Assembly (NCBI RefSeq): GCF_003206495.1
Contig: NZ_NKUF01000025.1
Location: 1-46,089, forward strand
Direction of reading: 5' to 3'
DNA: 46,089 nucleotides
Source of the DNA: Gluconacetobacter entanii
GTDB lineage: Bacteria > Pseudomonadota > Alphaproteobacteria > Acetobacterales > Acetobacteraceae
The position numbers and the translations under genes were made by a program. The notes below the pieces were generated by a model, which was not told where the DNA came from, searched no databases, and was given only the letters and a program-made list of their open reading frames with translations. Below, piece by piece: positions 16,518 to 26,800 of this stretch; positions within the stretch are counted from its first letter, which is position 1; the number at the start of each line of letters is the position of its first letter.

Positions 16518-17401
16518 GCCGCGCCCCCGCCACCGCCACGCCCGACATGGTGGCGCAGCCATGCAATCAGACCCAGCGACACCATCGCGATCCCCACCAG
16601 AACCAGCCCGATCAGGCTGGCCCCCTGCGTGTCATATTCCTGCAGGCGGATGACAATCAGCAGCGGGGCGATTTCGGTATGGAACGGCTGGTTCCCCGCA
16701 ATGAAGATGACCGAGCCATATTCCCCGACGCCGCGTGCGAACGCCATGGCGAACGATGTCAGCAGCGCGGGATACAGCGCGGGCATCACCACGCTGGCCA
16801 CCACCTGCGCGCGCGTCGCGCCAAGGGTGCGGGCCACTTCCTCCGCCTCCGGCGGGAGGGCACGCAGCACGGGGGCGATCGTGCGCACCACGAACGGCAG
16901 CCCCACGAACATCAGCGCGACAATGATGCCCGCCGGCGTGAACGCCACCTTCACCCCCACACGGGCCAGCGGCGCGCCGATCCAGCCATGCGGGCCATAC
17001 AGCGTCGCCATCGTGATGCCCACCACGGCGGTCGGCAGCGCAAACGGCAGTTCCACCAGCGCGTCGATCACGCGCCATCCCGGCACCCGCGCGCGCACCA
17101 GTCCCCATGCGATCACCACGCCCGCCACCACATCGAGCGCCGCCGCCACCAGGGCACAGACGAAGCTGACCCGCAGGGCCGCCCCCATCCGCCCGTCATG
17201 CAGCAGGTGGCCGAAGGCGGCGATCCCGCTGCCGAATCCCTCCGCCCATGGCCGCGCCAGCAGCGCCACCAGCGGCAGGACCACCAGCGCGCCCAGCCAC
17301 ACGAATGTCAGCGACAGCCCGACACCCATGCCCGGCAGGCCCTGCCGCCGCCCGCGCCACGCGAACAGGCCCCCCGCCGTCACGTCACGGCCGGGTGTCA
17401 T
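16514..17401 (-). CDS. cysT: Sulfate ABC transporter permease CysT
   Basis: The 295-residue inner-membrane permease pairs with CysW. The typical motif ELPFALPTAVVGITMATLYG lies near residue 125, and the EAA loop (EEVARTLGATRAQVVASVV) near residue 190. ATG 17401 overlaps the stop of the binding-protein gene in ATGA. Both permeases share the C-terminal GEYGSV/GEFGAV segment seen in sulfate transporters. Confidence 0.85.
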   Translation of the reverse strand: MTPGRDVTAGGLFAWRGRRQGLPGMGVGLSLTFVWLGALVVLPLVALLARPWAEGFGSGIAAFGHLLHDGRMGAALRVSFVCALVAAALDVVAGVVIAWGLVRARVPGWRVIDALVELPFALPTAVVGITMATLYGPHGWIGAPLARVGVKVAFTPAGIIVALMFVGLPFVVRTIAPVLRALPPEAEEVARTLGATRAQVVASVVMPALYPALLTSFAMAFARGVGEYGSVIFIAGNQPFHTEIAPLLIVIRLQEYDTQGASLIGLVLVGIAMVSLGLIAWLRHHVGRGGGGGAA

Positions 17402-18423
17402 CGGGCATAGATGCCGTCAAAGACGCCGCCATCGGCGAAATGCGTCTTCTGCACCTGCGTCCAGCCGCCAAGGGCTGCGATGTCGAACGTCCGGGTATCG
17501 GCAAAGGTCGCGCGGTTTTCGGCAAGGATGGACGGCGTGACGGGGCGGAAATAATGTTTCGCCCCGATCCGCTGCCCCGCATCGGTGAACAGGAAATCGA
17601 GATAGGCGCGCGCAATTTCCAGCGTGCCATGCGCCTTCGCATTGCGCTCCACCACCGCGACGGGCGGTTCGGCAAGGATCGTCAGCGGCGGCACGACAAT
17701 GTCGAACTGGTCCGGCCCGATGTCGCGCGCGGCCATCAGGGCCTCGTCCTCCCACGCCAGCAGGACGTCGCCGGTCCCGCGCTGCACGAAGCTGTTGGTC
17801 GCGCCCCGCGCGCCGGTATCAAGCACCGGGACGTGGGAAAACAGCGCCCGCAGGTACGCCCGCGCCGTGTCCGGCGTGCCGCCCGGCTGGCGCAGCGCCC
17901 AGCCCCATGCCGCGAGGTAGTTCCACCGCGCGCCGCCCGATGTCTTGGGGTTGGGGGTGATGACCTGCACCCCGTCGCGGATCAGGTCGGGCCAGTCATG
18001 AATCGCTTTCGGGTTGCCCTTGCGCACCAGAAAGACGATCGTACTGGTGAACGGGGTCGAATTGTGCGGCAGCAGCCCCTGCCAGTTGGCGGGCAGCAGC
18101 CCGGTCGCCGCCAGCATGTCGATGTCATAGGCCAGGCCAAGCGTCACCACGTCGGCGGGCGCGCCCTCCTGCACCGAACGGGCCTGCGCGCCGGATCCCC
18201 CGTGGGAGGTCCGCACCATCACCGCAGCCCCCCCATGCGTGCGCGCCCATTGCGCGGCAAAGGTGCGATCGACCTCCTGGTACAGTTCGCGGGTCGGGTC
18301 ATAGGACACGTTCAGCAGCGTCGTCGCCGCCCACGCCGCGCGCGGACGCCCCGCCAGCAGCGCGGCACAGCCCAGCCCGGCCTGAAGGAAACCACGGCGG
18401 TTCGAAAGGAATGATGGCTTCAT
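17398..18423 (-). CDS. sbp: Periplasmic sulfate-binding protein
   Basis: The 341-residue protein begins with a Tat-like signal (SNRRGFLQAGLGCAALLAG, twin Arg at 9-10) and then LLNVSYDPTRELYQE, the family's N-terminal signature. HGGSGAQARSV and GLAYDIDML are also typical of sulfate/thiosulfate binding proteins (Sbp/CysP). ATG 18423 follows GGGGAAG; the frame extends to 18483 but the extra residues are not signal-like. First gene of the sulfate operon, with its promoter at 18533-18562. Confidence 0.85.
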   Translation of the reverse strand: MKPSFLSNRRGFLQAGLGCAALLAGRPRAAWAATTLLNVSYDPTRELYQEVDRTFAAQWARTHGGAAVMVRTSHGGSGAQARSVQEGAPADVVTLGLAYDIDMLAATGLLPANWQGLLPHNSTPFTSTIVFLVRKGNPKAIHDWPDLIRDGVQVITPNPKTSGGARWNYLAAWGWALRQPGGTPDTARAYLRALFSHVPVLDTGARGATNSFVQRGTGDVLLAWEDEALMAARDIGPDQFDIVVPPLTILAEPPVAVVERNAKAHGTLEIARAYLDFLFTDAGQRIGAKHYFRPVTPSILAENRATFADTRTFDIAALGGWTQVQKTHFADGGVFDGIYAR

Positions 18424-18508
18424 GGAACAGGTCTTCCCCGGCGGCGTCACGCATGACGGACATCCCCCCGCAGACAGCCGCACGGCATGGCGGCCGGACG
18501 GGGGATAA

Positions 18509-18531
18509 TTAAACCATTCAAGATCGTTTAA
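18509..18531. promoter_or_regulatory. Inverted repeat at the sulfate operon start point, candidate operator
   Basis: Perfect arms TTAAAC (18509-18514) and GTTTAA (18526-18531) are separated by 11 bases. The repeat sits just downstream of the predicted -10 box and overlaps the expected transcription start, where bound protein would repress. It could be the sulfur-responsive control site, but no regulator gene is in the window. Confidence 0.5.
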
Positions 18532-18532
18532 T

Positions 18533-18562
18533 ACTCTAGGTCACGCCCGCGAAACCTGTCAA
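18533..18562 (-). promoter_or_regulatory. Sigma-70-type promoter of the sulfate operon
   Basis: On the minus strand TTGACA (18562-18557), an 18-base spacer and TAGAGT (18538-18533) form a good sigma-70-type promoter, 110 bases before the sbp start codon. The region 18424-18837 between the divergent genes holds no gene and is AT-rich. Confidence 0.6.
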
Positions 18563-18837
18563 TAATCATCTTCCATGGACGTGTTTCGCGGCAATTAACG
18601 ATTCACATGTGTTTTATATGTCACCATAGGCAGGACGAGAGTTTTATTTTTTATCTGATATTTCATGCAATTACGATCATACATGCGCGCCATGCGCCCT
18701 GCCGCCGCCAATATGCACATGTGAAGTGTCACTTTTCATATTTAACTTTGTTGACCGTATTATAAAATCACATTACGGATATGGACCAGATTGCATCCCC
18801 CGTTTCCTCCCTCCCTTCTCACCGAGATGGTCTTCCC

Positions 18838-20691
18838 ATGACATCCTTGCCAAGGTCAGCCACAGCAGGCGCGATGCCCTCCCGCTTCGCCTCCGTCATC
18901 ATACGGAATGCGCGCTGCCTGCGTGCCGCGCCGCTGGCGGGGTCGGCGGCCCTTGCGCTTGCGCTGCCATGGGGGGGCGTGGCCACCACGCGCGCGCAGG
19001 CCGCCACCACACCGGGACACAGCACACCCGACGCGGCGCATCCTACACTGGCGCAGCGCACGCATGCCACACCGTCACACATTACGCCGTCACATGTCAC
19101 GCCCTCCCCTGCACCGGCCACACCGGTGTCGGGGGGACAGGCGGAAAACATGACAGTGCATGTCGGCCCGCGCCCGCCGATCCAGACCTATCCCCATGCC
19201 AACCCGGTGGGACAGCCGATCGTCATGACCGGGGCGCAGAACCGCATCAACGGCCATCCCTATGACTGGGGCGTGTTCAATCGCGGCAACGGGGAATCCG
19301 CGGGCTTTGGACCGGTCGGTCAATACGGCGTCGCCCCCTGGGCCGAGGACTGGAGCCGCCTGCGCAACAGCAAGAACCACACCGACCCGTTCGACGTGCT
19401 GAAATACATCCCGCTGACACCTGACGGGCTGGTGTGGATCAGTTTTTCGGGCGAGACGCGGCTGCGCAACTGGTTCGAGACACGGCCCAACCTCGGCACG
19501 CAGAAACCCAACGATTCCGGCCGTTTTGGCGTGCGCAACCTGTATGGCGCGGACCTGCATATCGGGTCGCACCTGCGGTTTTTCGGGCAACTGATCAACG
19601 CCGATGCCGGCGGGTGGGGCTGATACGGATACGGCTCCACCTATCGCAAGCGGCTGGATGCGCAGCAGGCGTTCGTGGAGACGCGGTGGAACCTGTTCGG
19701 CGCGAAAACGGGGTTCATGTTCGGGCGGCAGCAGTTCCTCGATGCGCCGTCCTACATGCTCTATAACCGCGAGACGCCGAACGTGCCGCTGTCATGGGAC
19801 GGGTTCCGCGCCTATGCCATCTGGGACCGCATCCGCATCGATGGCTGGAACTTCGTGCAGACGAATGACAGCCAGAACAAGATGTTCCACGACACCGAAA
19901 ACTATTCCACGCGGCTGTACGGGTTCGACACCACATGGGCGCCGCCGGATTTCCGGTTCCTTGGCGAACGTGGCTACTCCTTCGTCGATGCGTTCTATAT
20001 CGGCTACAAGCTGTCTGGATCGGCAGGCGCCATCGCCACGCAGACGGGCACGGCGACGGGGTCGAACACGCGCAACAATTTCGGCGTCCGCTGGCACGGG
20101 CAGGCCGGGCCGATCGAATTTTCCGTCGGCGCGGTGTGGCAGGGCGGCGTGTTCCGCTATGCCAAGACCAACGTCGCACGCAATGTCAGCGCCTATGCCA
20201 TCAACTCCATCGTCGGATACCGCGTGCCAAAGGACAGCCTGCACACCTTTGCCGGGATCCAGACGGATGTGTATTCCGGCGGCAATGACGCCAGCAAGAG
20301 CGGGGATATCGGCACCTATATCTCGCCGTTCAATCCGCAGACCAACTACCTCGACACCACGACCTACATGACGGCGTCGAACCTCATCAGTTTCGCGCCA
20401 CTGGTGCGCATCACGCCGTTCAAGTCCGTCAGCATCCAGATCAAATATCCCCTGTTCTGGCGCGACAGCACCAATGACCGGGTTTACAAATCCTCTGGCG
20501 CCTACAGCTTTTCCGGAAACTTCGGCGGAAAGTTCATCGGCATGGCCCCGCAGGCGTCGCTGGCGTGGCAGATCAATACACACCTGTCATGGACGCAGTA
20601 CGTCTCGCGCTTCATGACGTCACGCGCCCTGAACGAGGCAGGCGGGTCGAGCGGGACCTATTACCAGTCGAACTTCGTCTTCCGGTTCTGA
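18838..20691 (+). pseudogene. Alginate-export-type outer-membrane porin, interrupted by in-frame TGA
   Basis: A single frame runs from 18838 (or an upstream ATG at 18781) to 20691, broken only by TGA at 19621-19623. Downstream the protein continues in the same frame (YGYGSTYRKRLDAQQAFVET) and ends with the aromatic SNFVFRF expected of a beta-barrel. The N-terminus has a long signal region (LAGSAALALALPWGG). The central part DGLVWISFSGETRLRNW and TGFMFGRQQFLDAP resembles the alginate-export outer-membrane family, seen in acetic acid bacteria as porins of about 550-600 residues. It could export polysaccharide or take up oligosaccharides. If the stop is real, the first product of about 260 residues is a truncated barrel. 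Readthrough or a sequence error cannot be excluded. Confidence 0.75.
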
Positions 20692-20696
20692 AGGCC

Positions 20697-20750
20697 CAGG
20701 GGCTTTGCCCCTGAAACCCCACCAAAGGGCATTGCCCTTTGGAAACCACG
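20697..20750 (+). repeat. Family A structured repeat, partial copy
   Basis: GGGGC-TTT-GCCCC followed by arms CCAAAGGGC/GCCCTTTGG and GAAACCACGACC, directly after the porin stop codon at 20691. It separates that gene from the convergent small gene ending at 20764. Confidence 0.85.
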
Positions 20751-20763
20751 ACCTCTGGACAGG

Positions 20764-20961
20764 TCAGGGGGCAGGACGGGCGGCGGCGCGGAACAGGGAG
20801 GCGACGCGGCGGCGCAGGCTCGACAGGTCGGGCAGGACCACATTATGCAGCGCGCGCACGCTGTCATGGGTGGCATAGAACCGCCGCCCGACCACATTGG
20901 TCAGCACGATGGCGGTACCGACAAAGATGCCGTCGATTTCAATAATTGTTGATTCCAGCAT
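20764..20961 (-). CDS. Small hypothetical protein
   Basis: A 65-residue protein beginning MLESTIIEIDGIFVGTAIVL, with a beta-strand-like first half and a basic second half (LSSLRRRVASLFRAAARPAP). ATG 20961 gives a compact product; the frame is open further upstream to 21015. No clear ribosome binding site is seen, and no family was recognised. Confidence 0.45.
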   Translation of the reverse strand: MLESTIIEIDGIFVGTAIVLTNVVGRRFYATHDSVRALHNVVLPDLSSLRRRVASLFRAAARPAP

Positions 20962-21628
20962 GATCTGTATCCGAAAAAATCTTTCTGTATTCCAGACGAT
21001 TCCGGCAGACCCCACGGGTGCCTATCGCACTGGACGGAAATGCCGGGGCCACGCCGGCGCAAAGAAAGCAGGACATCGACTATATCCACGGGTATATGGT
21101 TCCATGGGACTGACCTTCCAGGGGAATGGCGATGCGATATGGGCCGCATCATATCCCGTCATGGGGCGATGTCAAGATTAAACAGTTCTGTTTCGTTCTA
21201 ACGTATATTATACGGATATATATGTGTTTTTGCAGTTGCCATATTTTCGACATTTTATCAGATGGTTACACCAATATTCGCCCGTCACGCCGGGACGGCG
21301 CCCCTCGCGCGCAGGACCAGACATCAGCGGGGACACCACATTTTCTGGATTCCCCCCTTAAACCACGCACCAGATGCGGATATAGGGGCCGCGCCATGGA
21401 CTGATACATTCCCCAACATCAGGGACGCCTGACAAAACTGTTCAAAGCTGATAGTGATGACAGGCGAAGCGAATTCACCAAGGCAGATTAAATAAACATT
21501 TATATTTCAAGTATGTTTACGGTTTATTGCCCCCGATACACTCCCACGCCATGCGCATGATCGCGCCATGTCCGCCCGGACACATGCCATGGCCCGCCCG
21601 ACCTTCGCCAAGGAGATAAGCCGTCAGA
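20962..21628. other. 667-base AT-rich region without a recognised gene
   Basis: The stretch 21180-21260 and 21480-21540 is markedly AT-rich against a GC-rich background. Overlapping frames on the plus strand (for example 21126-21404) have no ribosome binding site or family match. It probably holds the promoter of the TetR gene at 21629; no clear -35/-10 pair was picked. Confidence 0.5.
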
Positions 21629-22255
21629 ATGGCCGCCACACCAATGCAAGCCACCACACGCCTGAGGCTGCTGGAACAGGCATGGCCCCTGATTGCACGG
21701 AAGGGCTTTGTCAATACCAGCATCAATGACGTGCTGGAGGCTGCCCACGTGCCCAAGGGGTCGTTTTATTACTACTTCTCCTCCAAGGACATGTTCGGGC
21801 AGGAACTGCTACAGTATAACATGTGCGAACATGCAGAGGCGATCCGCATGTTCCTTGCCAGCCCGCACCTGACGGGACTGGACCGGATGATGGCGTACTG
21901 GTCCTCATGGGCGGAACGTGAATCCAGCCCCGACCCGCGCCAGAAATGCCTGATCGTCAAGATCGGGTCAGAGGTCAGCGAACTGTCCGACGGCATGCGC
22001 GCGGTCATGGAACGCGGGATCGACATGCTGGTCGGGCTTCTGGACGGGGGGATTCGCGCGGGCATCAGCGACGGGTCGATCTGCCCCGTCATCGAACCGG
22101 CGAACGTGGCGCGCGAACTGTTCCATTTCTGGCTGGGCAACGCGGTGGCGTTCAAGATCCACCGCAATACCCGCCGCCTGACGCGCGCGCTGGAAACCAC
22201 GCGCCGGATCCTGCAGGGACTGCTGCCCGATTGCAGGCCCTCCCTCACGCTGTAG
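21629..22255 (+). CDS. TetR/AcrR regulator, NemR-like
   Basis: The 208-residue regulator has the HTH at about 29-50 (NTSINDVLEAAHVPKGSFYY) and a ligand-sensing C-terminal half. Residues 106-120, KCLIVKIGSEVSELS, align with the redox-sensing segment of E. coli NemR, and Cys107 matches its active Cys106, as I recall. NemR senses electrophiles and bleach. GGAG lies about 15 bases before ATG 21629. The neighbouring metallo-beta-lactamase-fold hydrolase is convergent, not in an operon with it. Confidence 0.75.
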   Translation: MAATPMQATTRLRLLEQAWPLIARKGFVNTSINDVLEAAHVPKGSFYYYFSSKDMFGQELLQYNMCEHAEAIRMFLASPHLTGLDRMMAYWSSWAERESSPDPRQKCLIVKIGSEVSELSDGMRAVMERGIDMLVGLLDGGIRAGISDGSICPVIEPANVARELFHFWLGNAVAFKIHRNTRRLTRALETTRRILQGLLPDCRPSLTL

Positions 22256-22305
22256 GCCACGGTTTCGCGAAGGACGCCGCCTTTCGCAAACCGCCACCCT
22301 GCTTT

Positions 22306-23343
22306 TCACTCCTGGGCCGTCTCCCCGCAGACGACATCGCAGCACGCGCCATGTTCCAGCGTCGTGAACCTGTCCGCCGGCAGTCCCGCCACCGCAACCG
22401 CGCGCGCCAGGCGCTGCGCCGGTTCGTCCATCGGTTCATCCGTCAGGCGGAACGTGCCGAAATGCATGCCGATCCCCCGCCGCGCGCCAAGTTCGACAAA
22501 ACCGGCACAGGCTTCCTCCGGCGTGACATGCACGCCCGCCATCAGGTCGCGCGGGTTGTACGCCACGATCGGCAGCAGCGCCACGTCCGGCGCGCCCAGG
22601 CGTTCGCGGATCATGCCCCAGTGGCGGCCATGCGCCGTATCCCCGGCAAAGAACACCCGTTGCATGCGTCCCTCCGCGCCGGGCACCTGCATCATGAACC
22701 CGGCCCACAGGCTGCGGTTGCGGTCAAAGGGGGTGCGTGCGGTGGCGTGGCGCGCGGGGGTCGCGGTGATCCGCACGCCGGCCGTCTCCACCCCCTCCCA
22801 CCAGTCGAGTTCGACCACGCGCCGCATTCCCGTCCCGCGCAGGTGGCGCGCATTGCCCAGCGGCACGACCACCACCGGGTCGTCCCCCCGCCGCGCCAGC
22901 GCACGCAGCGATGGCAGGTCCATATGGTCGTAATGGCAGTGGGAGACGAGGATGACGTCAATCGGCGGCAGGTCCGCCAGCGCCCGGCCCGGCGCGCGCA
23001 CCCGTTTCGGCCCGGCCCATTGCACGGGCGAACACCGTTGCGAGAAGATCGGGTCCGTCAGCACCGTCACCACCGACCCGTCCGCGCGCGCGATGCGCAG
23101 CAGGAACGTGCTGTGGCCGATGAACGTCACCTGCACCGCGCCGGGTGCGGGTGGCTGGTACGGGTCGCCGGTGGGGGCTGGGTTGTCGATCCATGCGGGC
23201 CAGTCCGACGGCGGGCGGTTGCGCTGCCATTTCCAGATCGCCAGCGCACGCAGCCTGCGCGGGGTCCAGCCCTGCGGCAGGATGGCGGGGGGATTGTAAA
23301 AACGGGTCCCATCGCAATGGTCGGTGACACGAAATGGCGGCAT
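22306..23343 (-). CDS. Metallo-beta-lactamase-fold hydrolase (NAPE-PLD-like)
   Basis: The 345-residue protein has the metal-binding HxHxDH motif SHCHYDHMD at about 135-141, a later His site (ARHATARTPFDR), Asp in FFAGDTAH and a C-terminal MHFGTFRL His, all as in the N-acylphosphatidylethanolamine phospholipase D-like branch. Its substrate in bacteria is unknown; lipids or amides are possible. ATG 23343 (MPPFRVTDHCDG) is chosen; the frame extends to 23430 through non-conserved sequence. It is downstream of bcsC, separated by family B hairpins. Confidence 0.75.
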   Translation of the reverse strand: MPPFRVTDHCDGTRFYNPPAILPQGWTPRRLRALAIWKWQRNRPPSDWPAWIDNPAPTGDPYQPPAPGAVQVTFIGHSTFLLRIARADGSVVTVLTDPIFSQRCSPVQWAGPKRVRAPGRALADLPPIDVILVSHCHYDHMDLPSLRALARRGDDPVVVVPLGNARHLRGTGMRRVVELDWWEGVETAGVRITATPARHATARTPFDRNRSLWAGFMMQVPGAEGRMQRVFFAGDTAHGRHWGMIRERLGAPDVALLPIVAYNPRDLMAGVHVTPEEACAGFVELGARRGIGMHFGTFRLTDEPMDEPAQRLARAVAVAGLPADRFTTLEHGACCDVVCGETAQE

Positions 23344-23466
23344 GCAGGCTTTCTCCGGCGCGAAGACAGCAGTATGTCGCGCCGGGTTCCCCCGTGGCAA
23401 ATCCGCCCCCCTCCTGCACGGGAAACGCACGGCGCCGCCGAAGAAAACATAAAAAAGTGCCTGTTG

Positions 23467-23519
23467 AAGCCTTTTTCAAAAAGCTTGGGAAGAACGCCGC
23501 CTTTTTGAAAAAAGGCGGC
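23467..23519. repeat. Family B hairpin repeat between MBL gene and bcsC
   Basis: Two hairpins in tandem: AAGCCTTTTT/CAAAAAGCTT at 23467-23486 (near-perfect) and GCCGCCTTTTT/AAAAAAGGCGGC at 23496-23519. They lie just past the natural bcsC stop codon (23550), read on the minus strand, and probably terminate the bcs operon. Confidence 0.75.
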
Positions 23520-23549
23520 GCCCGGAAACCCTTGTTGCCGCTCCTGTCC

Positions 23550-23849
23550 TCACTGCCCGTCAAAGGCATAATGGAACAGCAGCATCCCGTCGGTTTCCGA
23601 CCACGGGCCGGAGCGGGTGTACCCGCCCTCCAGCCCCACGCGGAAACGGTGGTCCACCTGATAGACGATGCGCCCGCGCGCATTCCCCGCAAGGCCGCTG
23701 GCCCCATACCCGCCATAGGAATCGGGGGGCGTGACCTCCGACTGCAGCAGCGAACTGGTGGGATAGTACGGCGCGCCCCTGCTGTGATATTCCTGATATC
23801 CCGCCTCGCCACGCAGGAACCATGTCCAGCGGTTGGTATGGCCCGACCA
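23550..23849 (-). pseudogene. C-terminal 99 codons of BcsC, separated by an in-frame TAA
   Basis: After the TAA at 23852-23850 the same frame continues without interruption to a TGA at 23552-23550. It encodes WSGHTNRWTWFLRGEAG, then an alternating Tyr/Phe/Gly pattern with RFRVGLEGGYTR, and ends LLFHYAFDGQ. This is the usual end of the BcsC outer-membrane barrel and is needed for its last strands. One base change at the TAA would restore a full-length protein. Confidence 0.85.
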
Positions 23850-26800
23850 TTACACCGGCACCATCGCGGCGAAATATTCATGCGGGGAGAAGTAGCCCCC
23901 CTGCCCCCACGTGAAGAAGTAGGAATCCTTTTTGTATCCGAAATAGATCAGGTCCGCCCCGACCCGCAGGCGCTGGCGTTCGTGGTACTGCCATACGGTC
24001 GCACTGCCCCCGGCCCCGGCCTCGGTCTCGGTATTGCCTTCGACATTGTGCCCCTCGAGATAGGCGAACCCGCCCCCGGCATAGGCATTCCACCCGGCCT
24101 CGCCCCATTCCAGCGCGCCATGGCCGAAATTGCGCGTCACCCCGCCCCAGCGCCGCCCGGTGCCGGGATCGCGTTCCCCGGCATAGGACAGTTCGCTGTC
24201 GGTCACCATGCGCCGCCCGCCGCTGATGCGCAGGATCAGGTTGTCGGTCAGGTGCGGCGAGAATTCGACGCCCCCCACCACGTTCGTCTCCGCAAAGCCC
24301 AGGGGCGAGGACCCGACATCCGCATTGAACCAGCGGTTGAAGTAGCTGAGGTTCAGCCCCACGCCCTGCGTGTCGTAATGATGATACGCCCACGCATGCG
24401 CGCCATTGACCGCCACCGTCCCGAACTGCCTCGCGGAATTGGCGCGATCAAGCGGGTCGCCCGTGAACAGCAGCGTCGGTGTGACGGAAAATGACAGGCG
24501 ATGGTCCCACGTCCCGAACGGCACGGTCGCGGTGATCGGCACCGCGAATTCCGTCAACTGCCGCAGGCCCGGCGTGCCGGTACGGCTGCGCACGAAGGTA
24601 TTGGCATCCAGTTGCGGCGAAATCGAATCGCGCAGGTACACACGCTGCCGGTCGGTGGCCTGGATCTGGTCGTCCTGATGCAGGTAATGGTACGTATCAG
24701 GCAGCGGCGCGCCACGCAGGTTGACATACTGGCTGTCGATATCGGGCCAGCGGTAATCCGGCTTCAGGCTTTCACGCCGCCCGCAATGCACCACGCCAGG
24801 CATGTCGCACTGCTGCGCATGGACATGGTCCAGGTCCGAAAGCTGTTCGCGCATGGAATGGTCCATCCGGGCCAGTTCGGCGCGGATTTCCCATGTCAGG
24901 GGGCTGTCGGGCGCCACCGCCTCCAGCCGTGCGGCATAGGCGCGCGCCGTCTTCATGTCATCCGCGCCGCCCGCATCGCGCGCGGCGGCGGCAAGGGCAT
25001 AGATGTTGCCGGGCCGCAGCTTCAGCGCCGCCTGATCCTCCGCCAGGGCGCGCACGGGTTCGCCCCGCGCCTGATAGACACGGCCCATCGCAAGGTGCAG
25101 GTCCACCGAGTTCGGGTACTGCGCCAGAAGCGGCGCCAGTTCGGCCTGCGCACGGCGGGCATGGCCGTGGGCGTCCAGCCCCTCCGCATCGAGGATGCGC
25201 AGCGCAAGGCCGATCTGCAGGCGCAGGCGCGTCTGGTCCGACGTGACATGCACATCCGGCCTGTGCGCCATCTGGTCATACACATCAAGGCAGCGACGCG
25301 CATCGGCCGCATCATGTACCTGCAGGTACAGCCCGGCATAGGACAGCATCTCCCACGGCTGCGGGTCGGGGGTCAGGCTTTCCTCGTGCACCAGCACTTC
25401 CCGCGCGGCCTGGGGCATGTTGTGGTCGATGAACGCATTGGCGATCATCCGCCCGCGCGCCCCGCTGGGATCGGCGCGATCCGCCAGCGCCATCAGGCCC
25501 GTGCGGTCGAAATGCGGGGCGGCGTCAATGTCGCGGATCTGCTGCGCCAGTGCGATCTGCTGCGCCAGAACGTCCACGTCACTCGACCGGTCATCGGCGC
25601 GGATGCGCGCCAGCAGGCGTTGCGCCATCGCGTCGTCATTGTGGTCAAGCGCATAGATCATGCCCGCCTGCAGCGCCTCCGTGCTGGCGGTGGGGCTGGC
25701 GGTCAGGGATTCCATGATCCGTGCGGCCTGCGCGCGGCGTTCGGGCATGTCGGTCCGGTCCAGCGCCTGCGCCAGATGCAGCCGCAGCCACGGGTTGCGC
25801 GGGTCGGTCTCCACCGCGCGCAGCAGCAGGGCGATGCGCTGGTCATCGCTGGTGGCGCGTTCCGCCTGCGCCGCCAGGATCTGCCCCTGCACATGCGCGA
25901 CCATCGCCTCATGCCCGCGGCCAAGGCGCGCGATCAGGGCGCGGGCCTCGTCCTCCTGCCCGTCCTGCGCCGCGATGTCGGCCAGGTTGAACAGCGCATC
26001 GGCATTGTCGGGCCAGCGTTGCACGATGGCGCGATAATCCTGGATCGCCTCGGCCGTGTTGCCCTCGCGCCGCGCCAGCGCACCGCGCAGCGACAGCAGC
26101 GTCAACTGGCTGCCCCGGCGGCGCGCCAGCACCTCCAGCCCTTCCTGCGCGCGGCCGAATTCACCCAGCGCGATGGCGCGCGCGATCCCCGCCACCAGCA
26201 GGTCCGGCCCGCCGCCACGGCCGCCCTTCGCCCCCATGTTCCAGCCATCGAGGCTTTTCAGCGCCACGTCCCAGCGCGCCACATGGTCGGGGTCCAGCGC
26301 CCGCGCACGCAGGAAATACGCCCGCGCGCGTTCGCGCTGCCCGCGCGATTCGGCGACATACCCCAGACCGCCCAGCGCCTCGATATCCGTGTCATCAACC
26401 GCCAGCGCCTTGCGGAACAGCGCCTCCGCATCGCCATAGCGGCGCTGCGCCAGCAGGGTATAGCCCTGCATGCGGTCGTTCGCGGCATCCAGCCGTCCCT
26501 GCTCCGCCAGCGCGCGCTGGCGCAGGTCGCGGATTTCGCGGTCATCGGGATGCAGCGACAGCCATTCGTCATAAAGCGGGACCGTCTGCCCCGACACCGA
26601 TTCCCACAGCAGCGCGCCACGCCATGCCGCCATCGCCTCGGTCCGGATGCCCGCGGGCACCTGCCCGGACATCAGCCGTTCAAGCCCGGCCATCCCCTCC
26701 GTCCGCGACACGGCCTGATAGGTCAGGACCTGATAGTAGGTCAGCGCCGCGCCAAGGTCATGCGGGTTGCGCGCGACATAATCGGCCAGTTTCTCCCGTG

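Noticed and set aside
14476-17540. Long plus-strand frames opposite the sulfate operon
   Set aside because: No homology, His/Arg-rich composition typical of antisense to GC-rich genes.
19621-19623. TGA as selenocysteine or programmed readthrough in the porin gene
   Set aside because: No selenocysteine insertion hairpin was seen right after the codon and porins are not selenoproteins.
21126-21404. 92-codon plus-strand frame in the AT-rich gap
   Set aside because: No ribosome binding site and no recognisable features; composition not coding-like.
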